A stretch of DNA of 64,000 bases from Sinorhizobium arboris LMG 14919 (lineage in GTDB: Bacteria > Pseudomonadota > Alphaproteobacteria > Rhizobiales > Rhizobiaceae), in NCBI RefSeq assembly GCF_000427465.1, contig NZ_ATYB01000008.1:930001-994000 (forward strand). The letters are read 5' to 3'. A program made the position numbers and the translations under genes. This document shows positions 1-8,170 of the stretch, piece after piece. The notes beneath the pieces were generated by a model. The model ran no database searches and was not told where the DNA came from. It saw only the letters and a program-made list of their open reading frames with translations. Numbering within the stretch: the stretch's first letter is position 1; each line of letters starts with the position of its first letter.

Positions 1-902
1 ATCGCTGCTTCCGCGACCTGATCCAGATGCAGGTTGACAGCTGTCAATGGCGGCGTCGAGAGTTTTGCCCGCATCCCGTCGTAGCGCGTGGCGAGTCGCA
101 GCCCATGCGGAACGGAACGGTCGAGCGATCGGGCGGCATCGAGCACGCCCGTGGCGAAGGCGTCGACAGGTACGCATAACGCGTCGATATCCGGATTGCT
201 CCGAAGGAGCGTTTCAGCAGCCGCCGCCGCCTCGGAGTCGCCACCGCCTTCGTCGACCCGGATTGCAACGGGTGAAAACCCTCTCTCCGCGGCGAAAGCG
301 GCATAGGCGGCTTCGGTCTCGATGTAGGAATTGCGCCGCTGCTCGCCGGTGATCAGACCGACGCGGCGGCTATTCGCGCCAAGGTGCTCCAGCATCAGCC
401 GGGCCGTCGCAGTGCTCTGGATATCCACCGACGGAATGTCCTTCCTCCCCGGCGCTCGCCCGATCGAGACAACGGGCACGCCGCGGGCCGAGAAGAAGTC
501 AAGCAGACGGTCTTCAACCATTGGCTCGACGATGATGGCGCCATCGACCTCCAGCGAATCGAGATTGGAGTCGGGCTCCAAAGGGGGCACCAGGCAGAGA
601 GCGAGATGCCGCGAAAGAGCCGTAACGGCAGCGGCGGCGGCGATCTCCATCAGGAAGCCCAGCCTCGCAGGGCCAGCAGCGACCGCAAAGGGCATTGACG
701 ATGCCAGCGCGATGATCCCCGCCCCGCCCGTTCTCAGTCTGCGGGCCCGGGGATTGGCCCGGTAACCCATCTTGTCGGCCAGCGCCACAATTCTGGCCTT
801 CGTCTCGGGGTCGACATAGCGCCGTCCGCTGAAGGCATGGGAAACCGTGGTCGGCGACACGCCTGCCGCCTTCGCCAACTCCACGATCGTCGATCTTGCC
901 AT
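1..902 (-). CDS. LacI-family transcriptional regulator (3' end cut by window edge)
   Basis: The reading frame runs from an ATG at 902 to the left edge with no stop, giving about 300 codons. The N-terminus is a LacI helix-turn-helix (VELAKAAGVSPTTVSHAFSG, residues about 7-26), followed by a periplasmic-binding-like ligand domain. Near the edge the protein reads PLTAVNLHLDQVAEAA, which is where LacI proteins approach their C-terminus, so only a short piece is missing. The gene is divergent from a purine-type permease, and two palindromes lie in the shared intergenic region. I infer that it represses the permease/deaminase operon in response to a purine-like or nucleoside effector; the effector is not visible from sequence. 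Confidence 0.9.
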   Translation of the reverse strand, partial: MARSTIVELAKAAGVSPTTVSHAFSGRRYVDPETKARIVALADKMGYRANPRARRLRTGGAGIIALASSMPFAVAAGPARLGFLMEIAAAAAVTALSRHLALCLVPPLEPDSNLDSLEVDGAIIVEPMVEDRLLDFFSARGVPVVSIGRAPGRKDIPSVDIQSTATARLMLEHLGANSRRVGLITGEQRRNSYIETEAAYAAFAAERGFSPVAIRVDEGGGDSEAAAAAETLLRSNPDIDALCVPVDAFATGVLDAARSLDRSVPHGLRLATRYDGMRAKLSTPPLTAVNLHLDQVAEAA

Positions 903-957
903 GCGAACACCCCGTCCATGAACCGGCCCGGATGATGGCATCGCGACGCCGATTTTA

Positions 958-969
958 CAAATCGATTTG
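958..969. promoter_or_regulatory. Candidate LacI-type operator 1
   Basis: CAAATCGATTTG is a perfect 12-bp palindrome with the central CG typical of LacI-family operators. It lies between the divergent regulator (start 902) and permease (start 1054). It shares the half-site AAAnCGATTTG with the palindrome at 1001-1016, centred 45 bp away, so the two could support looping or joint repression. Confidence 0.5.
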
Positions 970-1000
970 CTAACGGCAAAAAACGTGTTATCACGTCCTA

Positions 1001-1016
1001 TGCAAAACGATTTGCA
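1001..1016. promoter_or_regulatory. Candidate LacI-type operator 2
   Basis: TGCAAAACGATTTGCA is a 16-bp palindrome with one mismatched pair and a central CG, about 38 bp upstream of the permease ATG. Its position suggests that it overlaps the permease promoter or leader. Assignment to the divergent LacI protein is by proximity only. Confidence 0.55.
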
Positions 1017-1053
1017 TAGCCAGCAGGAGAGAGGCTGGCGTGGAGGAGATCAA

Positions 1054-2403
1054 ATGACCGGGAACAAAATCGATTCAATCGACCCGACGGACGAAGTGCT
1101 GCCGCCGCGCAGCCTGGTTCTGTTCGGTCTTCAGCATGTGCTGGTGATGGCTGCTTCGCCGATTACCGCCGTATTTCTGGTAAGCAAGGCGCTCGGTTTC
1201 TCCGACGCTCTGACGGTGTCGCTGATCAGTGCGACATTTCTGATCTGCGGGCTGGGCACCATCCTGCAGAGTTTCGGGCCGGCCGGCTTCGGCGCACGGC
1301 TGCCTTTCATCATGGTGCCGGGTGGCGCGCCGATCGCGATCTTTCTTGCCATCGCCCAGCAGACCGACGTGCAGACCGCCGTCGGGGCGGTGATCCTCAC
1401 CGCCGGCTTCTACTTCCTGGCGCTGCCGGTATTCCGGCGGCTGCTGCGCTATTTCCCGCCCATCGTGGTCGGGACGATGCTCCTCCTCGTATCGGTGAAC
1501 CTCGTGCGCATCTATGGCGGCACGATCACCGGCAAGCAGGGGAGCGAAGGCTTCGCCGATCCGATGAATGTCGGGCTTGCCCTTGCCACGATCGCGCTGA
1601 CGGTCATCTTCGCAAGAGTCTTCACGGGTACGCTCCAGCGGATTTCGGTGATGCTCGGTCTCATCGCCGGTTCGGCAATCGCCATCGGAGCCGGTCACAT
1701 GGACCTTTCCGGCATCTTCGAGGGACCGGTGATTGCAGTGCCCCAGCTTCTTCCGTTCGGAATGCCGAAGTTCGACTTTTTCGCCGCCCTTCCGCTGATC
1801 GTGTTTTCGATCATATCGATGGCCGAAGCTACGGGGCAGACCGTCGCCACCGCCGAGATCGTCGGCCGCCGGGGCGACGCTCACGCGATCGTGCCCTCGA
1901 CCATCCGCGGCGATGCGGTCGCCTCGCTCGTCGGCGGCCTGTTCGGAACCTCGCTCATCATCACCAGCGGCGAAAATGTGGGGATCGTCCGGGCAACCAA
2001 CGTCAAGTCCCGCTACGTCACCGCAACGGCCGGCGTAATCCTCGTCCTCATCGCCCTGTTTGCGCCGGTCGGTCGCCTGGCGAATGCCCTGCCCGGCCCC
2101 GTCGTCGGCGGAACGGCCGTGATCGTGTTCTCGATCATCGGCGTGATCGGAATCGATCTTCTGCGTCGCGTCGATCTGCGCGAGCACGGCCCGATGTTCA
2201 CGCTCGCGGCGGCGCTTTCCATGGGGCTTCTGCCGATCCTTGTCCCGGGCGTCTACAGCCAGTTTCCGCAATGGAGCCAGATGATCCTGGCCAACGGCCT
2301 TGCCGCCGGAACCATCACGGCGGTGATCGTCAACGCTCTTTTTCAACACCTGCCTCTAGAGCAATTCCAGGAAAAATGCGCAGCGGTTTTCCGTCCGGAA
2401 TAG
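1054..2403 (+). CDS. NCS2-family xanthine/uracil-type permease
   Basis: A 449-residue inner-membrane carrier of the nucleobase:cation symporter-2 family. It is almost entirely hydrophobic with many membrane segments. The conserved NCS2 region around ATGQTVATAEIVGRRG, followed by GLFGTS and ITSGENVGIV, is clear. I chose the ATG at 1054 because GGAGGAG lies just upstream; a longer frame to 967 would run across operator 2. The neighbouring amidohydrolase of the guanine/8-oxoguanine deaminase type suggests a purine substrate, but xanthine, uracil and urate carriers cannot be separated here. The last 15 codons, including the stop, are supplied by a rhizobial repeat (see 2354-2460), so the C-terminus differs from an ordinary family end. 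Confidence 0.9.
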   Translation: MTGNKIDSIDPTDEVLPPRSLVLFGLQHVLVMAASPITAVFLVSKALGFSDALTVSLISATFLICGLGTILQSFGPAGFGARLPFIMVPGGAPIAIFLAIAQQTDVQTAVGAVILTAGFYFLALPVFRRLLRYFPPIVVGTMLLLVSVNLVRIYGGTITGKQGSEGFADPMNVGLALATIALTVIFARVFTGTLQRISVMLGLIAGSAIAIGAGHMDLSGIFEGPVIAVPQLLPFGMPKFDFFAALPLIVFSIISMAEATGQTVATAEIVGRRGDAHAIVPSTIRGDAVASLVGGLFGTSLIITSGENVGIVRATNVKSRYVTATAGVILVLIALFAPVGRLANALPGPVVGGTAVIVFSIIGVIGIDLLRRVDLREHGPMFTLAAALSMGLLPILVPGVYSQFPQWSQMILANGLAAGTITAVIVNALFQHLPLEQFQEKCAAVFRPE

Positions 2404-2460
2404 CGGCAAAACAAAGGGTCAGAGCATTTCCGCGGTTCGGAGAGAAACGGGAATGCTCTG
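2354..2460. repeat. Rhizobial palindromic mosaic repeat (RIME-like)
   Basis: Two linked imperfect palindromes. The first has arms ATTCCAGGAAAA (2364-2375) and TTTTCCGTCCGGAAT (2387-2401). The second has arms CAGAGCATTTCCG (2420-2432) and CGGGAATGCTCTG (2448-2460) with one mismatch. From memory, closely similar blocks starting AGAGCAATTCCAGGAAAA recur in intergenic DNA of Rhizobiaceae; the name RIME is my recollection and was not checked. The left half lies inside the end of the permease gene and encodes its last 15 residues. The right hairpin may also act as an RNA stabiliser or terminator between permease and deaminase genes. Confidence 0.65.
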
Positions 2461-2516
2461 GTCGCCGCCGAAAAGGCCACAGCCAGCGTCGAAGCTGAAA
2501 TTTAAGGGAATACAAA

Positions 2517-3917
2517 GTGACGGAACTGCGCGACAAGTTACTGGCCAGCGGTGATTTCCTGCTTCACCCCGGCCAGGTTCTCCTGCCGGACGGGCCCCGA
2601 TCCGGAATGGGTGTAGTGGTCCGTGACGGGCGCTTCACGGACATCGGTGCCGTTGGGCTCGTCGGCAGCCGGAACCCAGATCTGACACCGATCGACCTGC
2701 CGCATCATCTGGCGATGCCCGGCTTCATCGACACACATACCCATCTCACCCAGTCCCTCGGAAAATCGCTTGTTTTCGGCGAGCCTTCCGAGATCTTTCG
2801 CCGGATATGGGTGCCGCTCGAAGGCAGTCTCGACGAACGGATGGTTTATCTTTCCGCAAAGCTTGCGGCGCTCGAGTGCCTGCGCGGCGGCTTTACCGCC
2901 GCCGTCGATGCGGGCACGCGTTCTGCCGGCCACAGCGACGCGCTGATAAGGGCAGCGCGGGAAACCGGCCTGCGCAGCGTCATAGGCTTGATCTGCAACG
3001 ACCTCGGCGGAGCCGCCGTCGTCCCCGAACGCACGACGATCCTCAAAAATGCAGCCAGACACCTGGCCGCCTTCGAGGGCGACCCTCTCGTTCATGCCTC
3101 GCTCGCTGTTTCCATTCCGGAGGCGGCCAGCGACCATATGTTGGCCGACGTTTCGCAGATGGCACGTGAAGCGGGAGCGATATTCCAGACCCATGTCAAC
3201 GAACACCTCGTCGCCGTGGAGCGCTCGCTGGTCGCAAACGGCCGACGTCCGCTGGAGCATCTCGCCCATCTCGGCGCGCTCGGCCCGCATGTGCTGATCG
3301 CCCATTCCACGCTCGTGACGCCGCACGAACTGAACCTGTTGCGCGACAGCGGCACGGCCGTCGCCTACAATCCGGTCGCGAGCCTCTGGAAGGGCAATGC
3401 CATCGCGCCCGCCCTGCAGATGGCCGCACTCGGCATCCGCTTCGGATTGGGGACGGACGGGACGCGCGCCGACGGCTTCCGTCTGATGGATGCCGCAGAA
3501 GGCCTGCAACGCGCCGGCTTCGGCCTCGCGACAGGCGACTCCTCCTGCGGCGGCGGCTGGCTTTGGGTCGAGCGGGCAACCGCTCAGGCAGCCGATGCCG
3601 CAGGTCTCGCCGGAGCGACCGGTGCGATCCGCACGGGGCTTGCCGCCGATTTCCTTTTGGTCGACCTGGATCGTCCTGAATTCACCCCCTCCCACGATCT
3701 CATGTGGGAGCTCGTGCGCTACGGCAATCGCGACCAGATCGACGCAGTCTTCACCGCCGGGCAGCTCCGTCTCTGGCAGGGCTGGCCGGTCGGATGGGAT
3801 GCACACGCTCTTCTTGCCGAGGTGCGCGAGGTTACAGCCGATGCCATCGCAAGGGCGCCGATCCAGCGCGTCCACAAGCTGTCGGCCGAGCATCGGGCGC
3901 TGGGGCATTTCGGATGA
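2517..3917 (+). CDS. Amidohydrolase, 8-oxoguanine/guanine deaminase-like (TRZ/ATZ type)
   Basis: A 466-residue cytosolic metal-dependent hydrolase starting at GTG 2517, with AAGGGAA just upstream. It carries the amidohydrolase metal set in order: HTH (residues 74-76, in GFIDTHTHLTQS), THVNEH (H226), IAHS (H263) and GTDG (D314). This pattern fits the ATZ/TRZ and 8-oxoguanine deaminase group, which hydrolyses an exocyclic amino group on a heteroaromatic ring. Upstream is a nucleobase permease and downstream, overlapping by four bases, is a TauE-like exporter, so it probably processes an imported purine or related ring. The exact substrate is open. Confidence 0.85.
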   Translation: MTELRDKLLASGDFLLHPGQVLLPDGPRSGMGVVVRDGRFTDIGAVGLVGSRNPDLTPIDLPHHLAMPGFIDTHTHLTQSLGKSLVFGEPSEIFRRIWVPLEGSLDERMVYLSAKLAALECLRGGFTAAVDAGTRSAGHSDALIRAARETGLRSVIGLICNDLGGAAVVPERTTILKNAARHLAAFEGDPLVHASLAVSIPEAASDHMLADVSQMAREAGAIFQTHVNEHLVAVERSLVANGRRPLEHLAHLGALGPHVLIAHSTLVTPHELNLLRDSGTAVAYNPVASLWKGNAIAPALQMAALGIRFGLGTDGTRADGFRLMDAAEGLQRAGFGLATGDSSCGGGWLWVERATAQAADAAGLAGATGAIRTGLAADFLLVDLDRPEFTPSHDLMWELVRYGNRDQIDAVFTAGQLRLWQGWPVGWDAHALLAEVREVTADAIARAPIQRVHKLSAEHRALGHFG

Positions 3918-4621
3918 CCCTCGGCCTTTTTGCGATCCTGAGCGCCGTAACCTTCGTCTCGTCGTTCATCCAGGGTGCGCTGGGCATCGGTTTCGCACTG
4001 ATCGTGGCGCCCGTCGTCGGTCTCCTGAAGCCCGAACTGCTGCCGGTGACGCTGCTTCTTCTGATGCTGCCGCTCAATTTCCACGTCGCCTGGCGGGAAC
4101 GGTCGGCGGTAGATTGGTCCGGCGCGAAATGGATCACGCTCGGCAGGTTTGCCGGCACCTTTGCCGGTCTGTGGCTGCTCGCCGCGCTCTCGACCCAGCA
4201 GCTGGACCTGGCCGTCGGCTGGTTCACGGTCATCGCGGCCGCCGCCGCACTCTTCGCACCGCCCTTCGAACCGGGTCGCCCGAGCGCGCTCGGCGTCGGA
4301 CTGTTCACCGGTGTGACCGAAACGGCGACCGGCATTGGCGGACCGCCGCTCGCTCTCCTCTACCAGCATGCCCAGGGACCGATACTCAGGGCAACCGTGG
4401 CGGTGTGCTTCTTTGTGGGCGAAATCATGTCGCTCGTGATACTCGCCTTTGCAGGACGTCTCGGAGCGGACCAGCTCTTGGCTGCGCTCTACCTCGCACC
4501 GGCGGTTCTCCTCGGAAGCGCTCTGTCGCGGCTGACGCACGACCATATTCGCGGCCGCGGCCTGCGCTTGGGCGTGCTTACCTTCGCGCTGGCCAGCGGG
4601 GCCTTTCTGATCGTGCGGTAG
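3914..4621 (+). CDS. TauE/SafE-family membrane exporter
   Basis: A 235-residue polytopic membrane protein whose ATG overlaps the deaminase stop as ATGA, so the two are translationally coupled. The repeated glycine-rich half motifs of the TauE/SafE family are visible: FIQGALGIGFAL near the N-terminus and TGVTETATGIGGPPLALL in the second half. Family members are proposed exporters of sulfite, sulfoacetate and other small anions. Placed after a permease and a deaminase, it may remove a by-product of ring breakdown; the substrate cannot be read from sequence. Confidence 0.85.
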   Translation: MTLGLFAILSAVTFVSSFIQGALGIGFALIVAPVVGLLKPELLPVTLLLLMLPLNFHVAWRERSAVDWSGAKWITLGRFAGTFAGLWLLAALSTQQLDLAVGWFTVIAAAAALFAPPFEPGRPSALGVGLFTGVTETATGIGGPPLALLYQHAQGPILRATVAVCFFVGEIMSLVILAFAGRLGADQLLAALYLAPAVLLGSALSRLTHDHIRGRGLRLGVLTFALASGAFLIVR

Positions 4622-4640
4622 GCCCCACGCCTCCTCGCCG

Positions 4641-5720
4641 TCAGGCCGTGAAACCCTGATCGCACAGCTCTCCGAGGGCGGCGGGCGAGAGACTGTCGAG
4701 CGCAAGCTCCGGCAGCAGGTCGTTGTCGGCGGCAAGGTTGCGGTTCATTGCAGCGGAAAACAGGCTCGTTCCCGCTTCGTGCAGAACAGCGGGGTGGCCG
4801 GCGATCCTTCCAAGCAGACCGGTGGGGACGAGCCCGAAGGGCACGTCCTCATAGATGTACCGGCTGTCGGCCGTGGCCGGGCCGAAACCGCCTCTTCCTT
4901 CGATGTGCATCTGCTGGTTCATGTCCGAAACCGTGCCGATCGGCACATGGAAGGACAGGGAGAAATGTTCGCGTACGGTTCTGACCGACAGACCGAAGCT
5001 TTCGGCGATCTTCAGCCGCTCCGCGTCGAGAGCTTCGATCAATTGTCCAACAGCCGGCGTCACATGCTCGCCCTGCCCCCATTTCTCGCCCTTCTCCATC
5101 CGGGTCAGGTTGAGAAGCGCGATGCCCAGATGGTTCTGCGGGTTGAGATTGGAAAGCGAAATGGCCAGAAGCCCATCGCGCTCGACGAAGCGGTCGCCGA
5201 AGAGTTCGGTGCACAGCGCCTTCCCCTCGGCTGCGGCAGCCTTCGGCAAAGTGGCGACGTCGATTTTCTGGCGAACCGTATTGACGGAAACGCTTGCGCC
5301 GTCCGGCTGCTGGCGGCCGGTCAGAAGGGTCGTGCCCCAGACGATAATGGGCAGGGAAACCCGGCGCCCGGCCAGCCGCTTCGAAAGATAGAGCGCGCCG
5401 AAGGAACTGTGCGAGCTGACGATTACGGGCTGGCCGGACTTCAGGTGCGGCAGCGCGGCATCGAAGGCCAGGCGGTGGCCATTGGCCGGCAGGGCAACGA
5501 TGACCGCGTCGGCATCCGCGACCGCCTCTCGGCCGTCGCGGGCAACCGCCACCCGGCCGGAAAACTCGACGGCGCCTGTCGCCGTCAGCGGCTCCCCCTC
5601 AGCCAGTTTACGCGTGCGCGCACCGGAAGGAGACCACAGGACCGGGTGATGACCGGCTTTCGCCAGGAAAGCCGCCATGCCGAAGGCGATCGCCCCGGCG
5701 CCGAGAATACCTATACGCAT
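4641..5720 (-). CDS. NAD/NADP octopine/nopaline (opine) dehydrogenase-family protein
   Basis: A 359-residue cytosolic dehydrogenase. The N-terminal Rossmann motif GILGAGAIAFGMAAFLAKAG starts at residue 4. The C-terminal helical domain has the family block SRYIYEDVPFGLVPTG. Family members join an amino acid to a keto acid reductively or run the reverse oxidation. The ATG at 5720 is chosen because AAAGGAAG sits about 10 nt upstream; the frame could extend to 5777. It is divergent from a LysR regulator, the usual arrangement for a catabolic enzyme and its activator. Ketopantoate-reductase-like or glycerol-phosphate dehydrogenase-like function is less likely given the C-terminal motif. It could catabolise plant- or microbe-derived opines. 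Confidence 0.8.
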   Translation of the reverse strand: MRIGILGAGAIAFGMAAFLAKAGHHPVLWSPSGARTRKLAEGEPLTATGAVEFSGRVAVARDGREAVADADAVIVALPANGHRLAFDAALPHLKSGQPVIVSSHSSFGALYLSKRLAGRRVSLPIIVWGTTLLTGRQQPDGASVSVNTVRQKIDVATLPKAAAAEGKALCTELFGDRFVERDGLLAISLSNLNPQNHLGIALLNLTRMEKGEKWGQGEHVTPAVGQLIEALDAERLKIAESFGLSVRTVREHFSLSFHVPIGTVSDMNQQMHIEGRGGFGPATADSRYIYEDVPFGLVPTGLLGRIAGHPAVLHEAGTSLFSAAMNRNLAADNDLLPELALDSLSPAALGELCDQGFTA

Positions 5721-5931
5721 CGTGGTTCCGACTTCCTTTCTCGGATGACGTCCATGTTTTTTCGCCCTTGCCCTCACGGTCCCCAGCCGCTCGTCGCGAA
5801 AGCATCCGGCCGGGAAACCGCAGATTTTTCACTGGATAGCACCGAAAAGAAAAATTGTCCTTTGTCACTGGCGCTTAAGATACGTTTTATGCAGTATGAG
5901 ACAGCTATAATGCACTGGGCGCATGATCCTT

Positions 5932-6906
5932 ATGGAGATACGGGAACTCGAGGCCTTTCTTGCGGTGATGTCCACCGGCAGCATCACGGGTGCGGCCCGG
6001 CTGCTCGATCGTTCCCAGTCGCAGGTCACGCGACTTATCCAGGATCTCGAAACCTCCGTCGGCTTCGCGCTCTTCGACCGCAACGGTCCGAAGATCGCGC
6101 CGAGCGAAAAGGGGATCGCGTTCCACGCGGAGGCCGAGCGCTTTCTGAGCGGCATCGGCCATTTGCGGGAGCGGGCAAGGACAATCGCGGAAAAGGAGCC
6201 GCAGCCGATAGAGATCGTCGCCATCCCGGCTTTCGCCAGCGGCATCATCCCTTTGGCGCTCGCGGCGTTGCCGGAAAAACTGCTGCCGCGAAAGATCCAT
6301 CTGCGCAGCCTGCCGGCAGAGGCGGCGGTGCAATCGGTATTGGCCCGCACGGCGGATTTCTGCGTCACGTCTCTGCCGGCCGACCAGCCGGGACTGGAAG
6401 CGCACGGTGTGTTCCAGGGGCCTTGCGTTGCCGCCGTGGCGCAAGACGATCCTCTTGCCGCCTGCGAGGTGATTTCGATAGGCGACCTTGCCGGACGCAA
6501 CATCATCACGATGGCCAATCCGTTCCGCCTGCGCCGCCGCGTGGACAAAGCGTTGGAGGCAGCGAATATCCGCCCGGCCAGGATCATCGCGACCAGCGTT
6601 TCGGTCAATGCCGTACAGATCGCAGCGACGGGGCTCGGCGTCGCAATCGTCGAGCCTGCGACAGCCTACGGCTTGAAGCTGGCCAATGTCGCGGTCCGTC
6701 CGCTCGACGTCGACATTCCCTTCCCCTGGGCGATCTTTTCCGCCGCCGCGCGCCCGTTGTCCGACAGCTCACGCGAACTGATCCAGGCGATCATCCAGAT
6801 CGCTTCCGCCTGCATCCCGGGATTTACCGCTCACGACCCGCGCCACGCCAATCGCGCCGCTGAAATGATCTTGGGAGGAGATCAGGCCGATCCAGACGCA
6901 CGCTAG
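5932..6906 (+). CDS. LysR-family transcriptional regulator
   Basis: A protein of about 324 residues with an N-terminal winged helix-turn-helix (IRELEAFLAVMSTGSITGAA, then LDRSQSQVTRLIQDLE) and a C-terminal inducer domain. An ATG three codons upstream (5923) is equally possible. It is transcribed away from the opine-dehydrogenase-like gene, leaving a 211-bp shared control region (5721-5931), so it most likely controls that gene and itself. It could also affect the downstream polyamine-type ABC operon, which starts 88 bp after its stop. Confidence 0.92.
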   Translation: MEIRELEAFLAVMSTGSITGAARLLDRSQSQVTRLIQDLETSVGFALFDRNGPKIAPSEKGIAFHAEAERFLSGIGHLRERARTIAEKEPQPIEIVAIPAFASGIIPLALAALPEKLLPRKIHLRSLPAEAAVQSVLARTADFCVTSLPADQPGLEAHGVFQGPCVAAVAQDDPLAACEVISIGDLAGRNIITMANPFRLRRRVDKALEAANIRPARIIATSVSVNAVQIAATGLGVAIVEPATAYGLKLANVAVRPLDVDIPFPWAIFSAAARPLSDSSRELIQAIIQIASACIPGFTAHDPRHANRAAEMILGGDQADPDAR

Positions 6907-6993
6907 CGCGCGAAACCGCTCTGCTGCAGAGCCAACCCCAAGAAAGCATCCGCTGCACAATAACGAGACTTAGAACCAAAAGAGGAGAATGAC

Positions 6994-8094
6994 ATGAAGG
7001 ACTTCACCGCAACCCGCCGCTCCACGCTGAAATTTCTCGCCGCCGGCACGGGCGTGCTGGCGGCGCCAGCTATCATCCGCCCGGCATTTGCCCAGTCCAA
7101 GGTCGTGAACATCACCACCTATGACAAGTTCGTTCCGCAGTCCTTCATCGACCAGTTTCAGAAGGATACGGGCATCGAAGTGCGCATTCGCCTGACCGAC
7201 GATCAGGGCAAGCAGTACAACGTGCTCTCCGCCGAAGGCGAGACGCCCTCGACGGACATCGTCACGGTCACCGGCCATCGTCTGCCGCAGTTCATCGGCT
7301 CCAATCTGCTCTCGCCGCTCGACACCGGCCGGCTGAAGAACTGGGACAAGCTCGCCTCCGCATACAAGGGTGCACCCCAGCTTACCGTAGACGGTTCTGT
7401 CTACGGCGTGCCGCTGCTTGCCGGCTTCGAAGGCCTTGCCCGCAACACGGACTATACCAAGGCCTCCGACAGCTGGGCCATCATGTTCGACCCGGAATAC
7501 AAAGGGCTGACCTCCTACATCATTTCCGACTTCCTTCAGATCACCATGCGCTATCAAGGCAATGACGGCGACTTCGTCGCCTATGAGGGCAAGCCGGAGG
7601 AGGCGCAGGCCGCAACCAACAAGGCGCGCGACTTCCTGATCCAGCACAAGGACATGGTACGCAAATACTATGACGCCGGCTCCGAGGTTCAGCAGATGTT
7701 CGTCAACGAGGACATCTATGTCGGCCATAGCTGGTCCGGCCCCGCCGCGAAGCTGATCATGGACGGACATCCGATCGAGATATCGGTTCCGAAGGAGGGG
7801 ACCTATGGCTTCCTCTACTCCTTCAACGTGGTGAAGAACGGACCGAATACGGATGCCGCCTATACCTTCCTCGACGCTATCCTCTCCTCCCCGGAAATCG
7901 GCGCTGCGATGAGCCGCCAGTCGGGCTTCGCTTCCGCATTCGACGGGGTGGACAAGGTGCTGAACGACAAGGAGCGTGCCGCCATGTCCCTGCCGCAGGA
8001 ACAGACCGCGCGCATCCAGTTCTTCAGCTCCGTAAACCGCGACATGAAAAACGAGATGGTCGACAAAGCGGTGGCCGAGATCAAGGCGGCCTGA
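6994..8094 (+). CDS. ABC transporter substrate-binding protein, polyamine (PotD/PotF) type
   Basis: A 366-residue periplasmic protein. The N-terminus has a twin-arginine signal (ATRRSTLKFLAAG) and ends near PAFAQS, so Tat export is likely. The mature part is a type-2 extracellular binding fold of the spermidine/putrescine group (VVNITTYDKFVPQSFIDQF, later VPKEGTYGFLYSFNVVKNG). RBS AGAGGAG precedes the ATG. It heads an operon with two permeases, an ATPase, a flavin monooxygenase and two AhpD-like proteins. The ligand is probably an amine or a compound mistaken for one by homology; the co-transcribed oxygenase argues for a substrate that is oxidised after uptake. Confidence 0.9.
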   Translation: MKDFTATRRSTLKFLAAGTGVLAAPAIIRPAFAQSKVVNITTYDKFVPQSFIDQFQKDTGIEVRIRLTDDQGKQYNVLSAEGETPSTDIVTVTGHRLPQFIGSNLLSPLDTGRLKNWDKLASAYKGAPQLTVDGSVYGVPLLAGFEGLARNTDYTKASDSWAIMFDPEYKGLTSYIISDFLQITMRYQGNDGDFVAYEGKPEEAQAATNKARDFLIQHKDMVRKYYDAGSEVQQMFVNEDIYVGHSWSGPAAKLIMDGHPIEISVPKEGTYGFLYSFNVVKNGPNTDAAYTFLDAILSSPEIGAAMSRQSGFASAFDGVDKVLNDKERAAMSLPQEQTARIQFFSSVNRDMKNEMVDKAVAEIKAA

Positions 8095-8112
8095 CCGATC
8101 GCCGAAGCCCGA

Positions 8113-8140
8113 CACGGCCGGTCCCCTTTGGCCGGCCGTG
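8113..8140 (+). other. Intercistronic stem-loop after the binding-protein gene
   Basis: CACGGCCGG (8113-8121) pairs perfectly with CCGGCCGTG (8132-8140) around a 10-nt loop, 18 nt after the stop codon. It has no following T-run, so it is more likely a 3'-end stabiliser that raises the level of binding-protein mRNA over permease mRNA than a full terminator. Confidence 0.65.
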
Positions 8141-8170
8141 AGAGAGCGCTTCTCCCGAGCTGGAACGACA

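Noticed and set aside
1075..2349. A 424-residue open frame on the minus strand across the permease gene
   Set aside because: It is an antisense shadow caused by high GC; composition is rich in Arg, Asp and His with no domain, while the plus strand encodes a clear NCS2 permease.
2538..3908. A 456-residue minus-strand frame across the deaminase gene
   Set aside because: Antisense of a gene with all amidohydrolase metal motifs; no ribosome site and no recognisable protein features.
4779..6863. A 694-residue plus-strand frame spanning the opine-dehydrogenase and LysR genes
   Set aside because: It crosses two well-supported genes and their promoter, in the wrong strand or frame.
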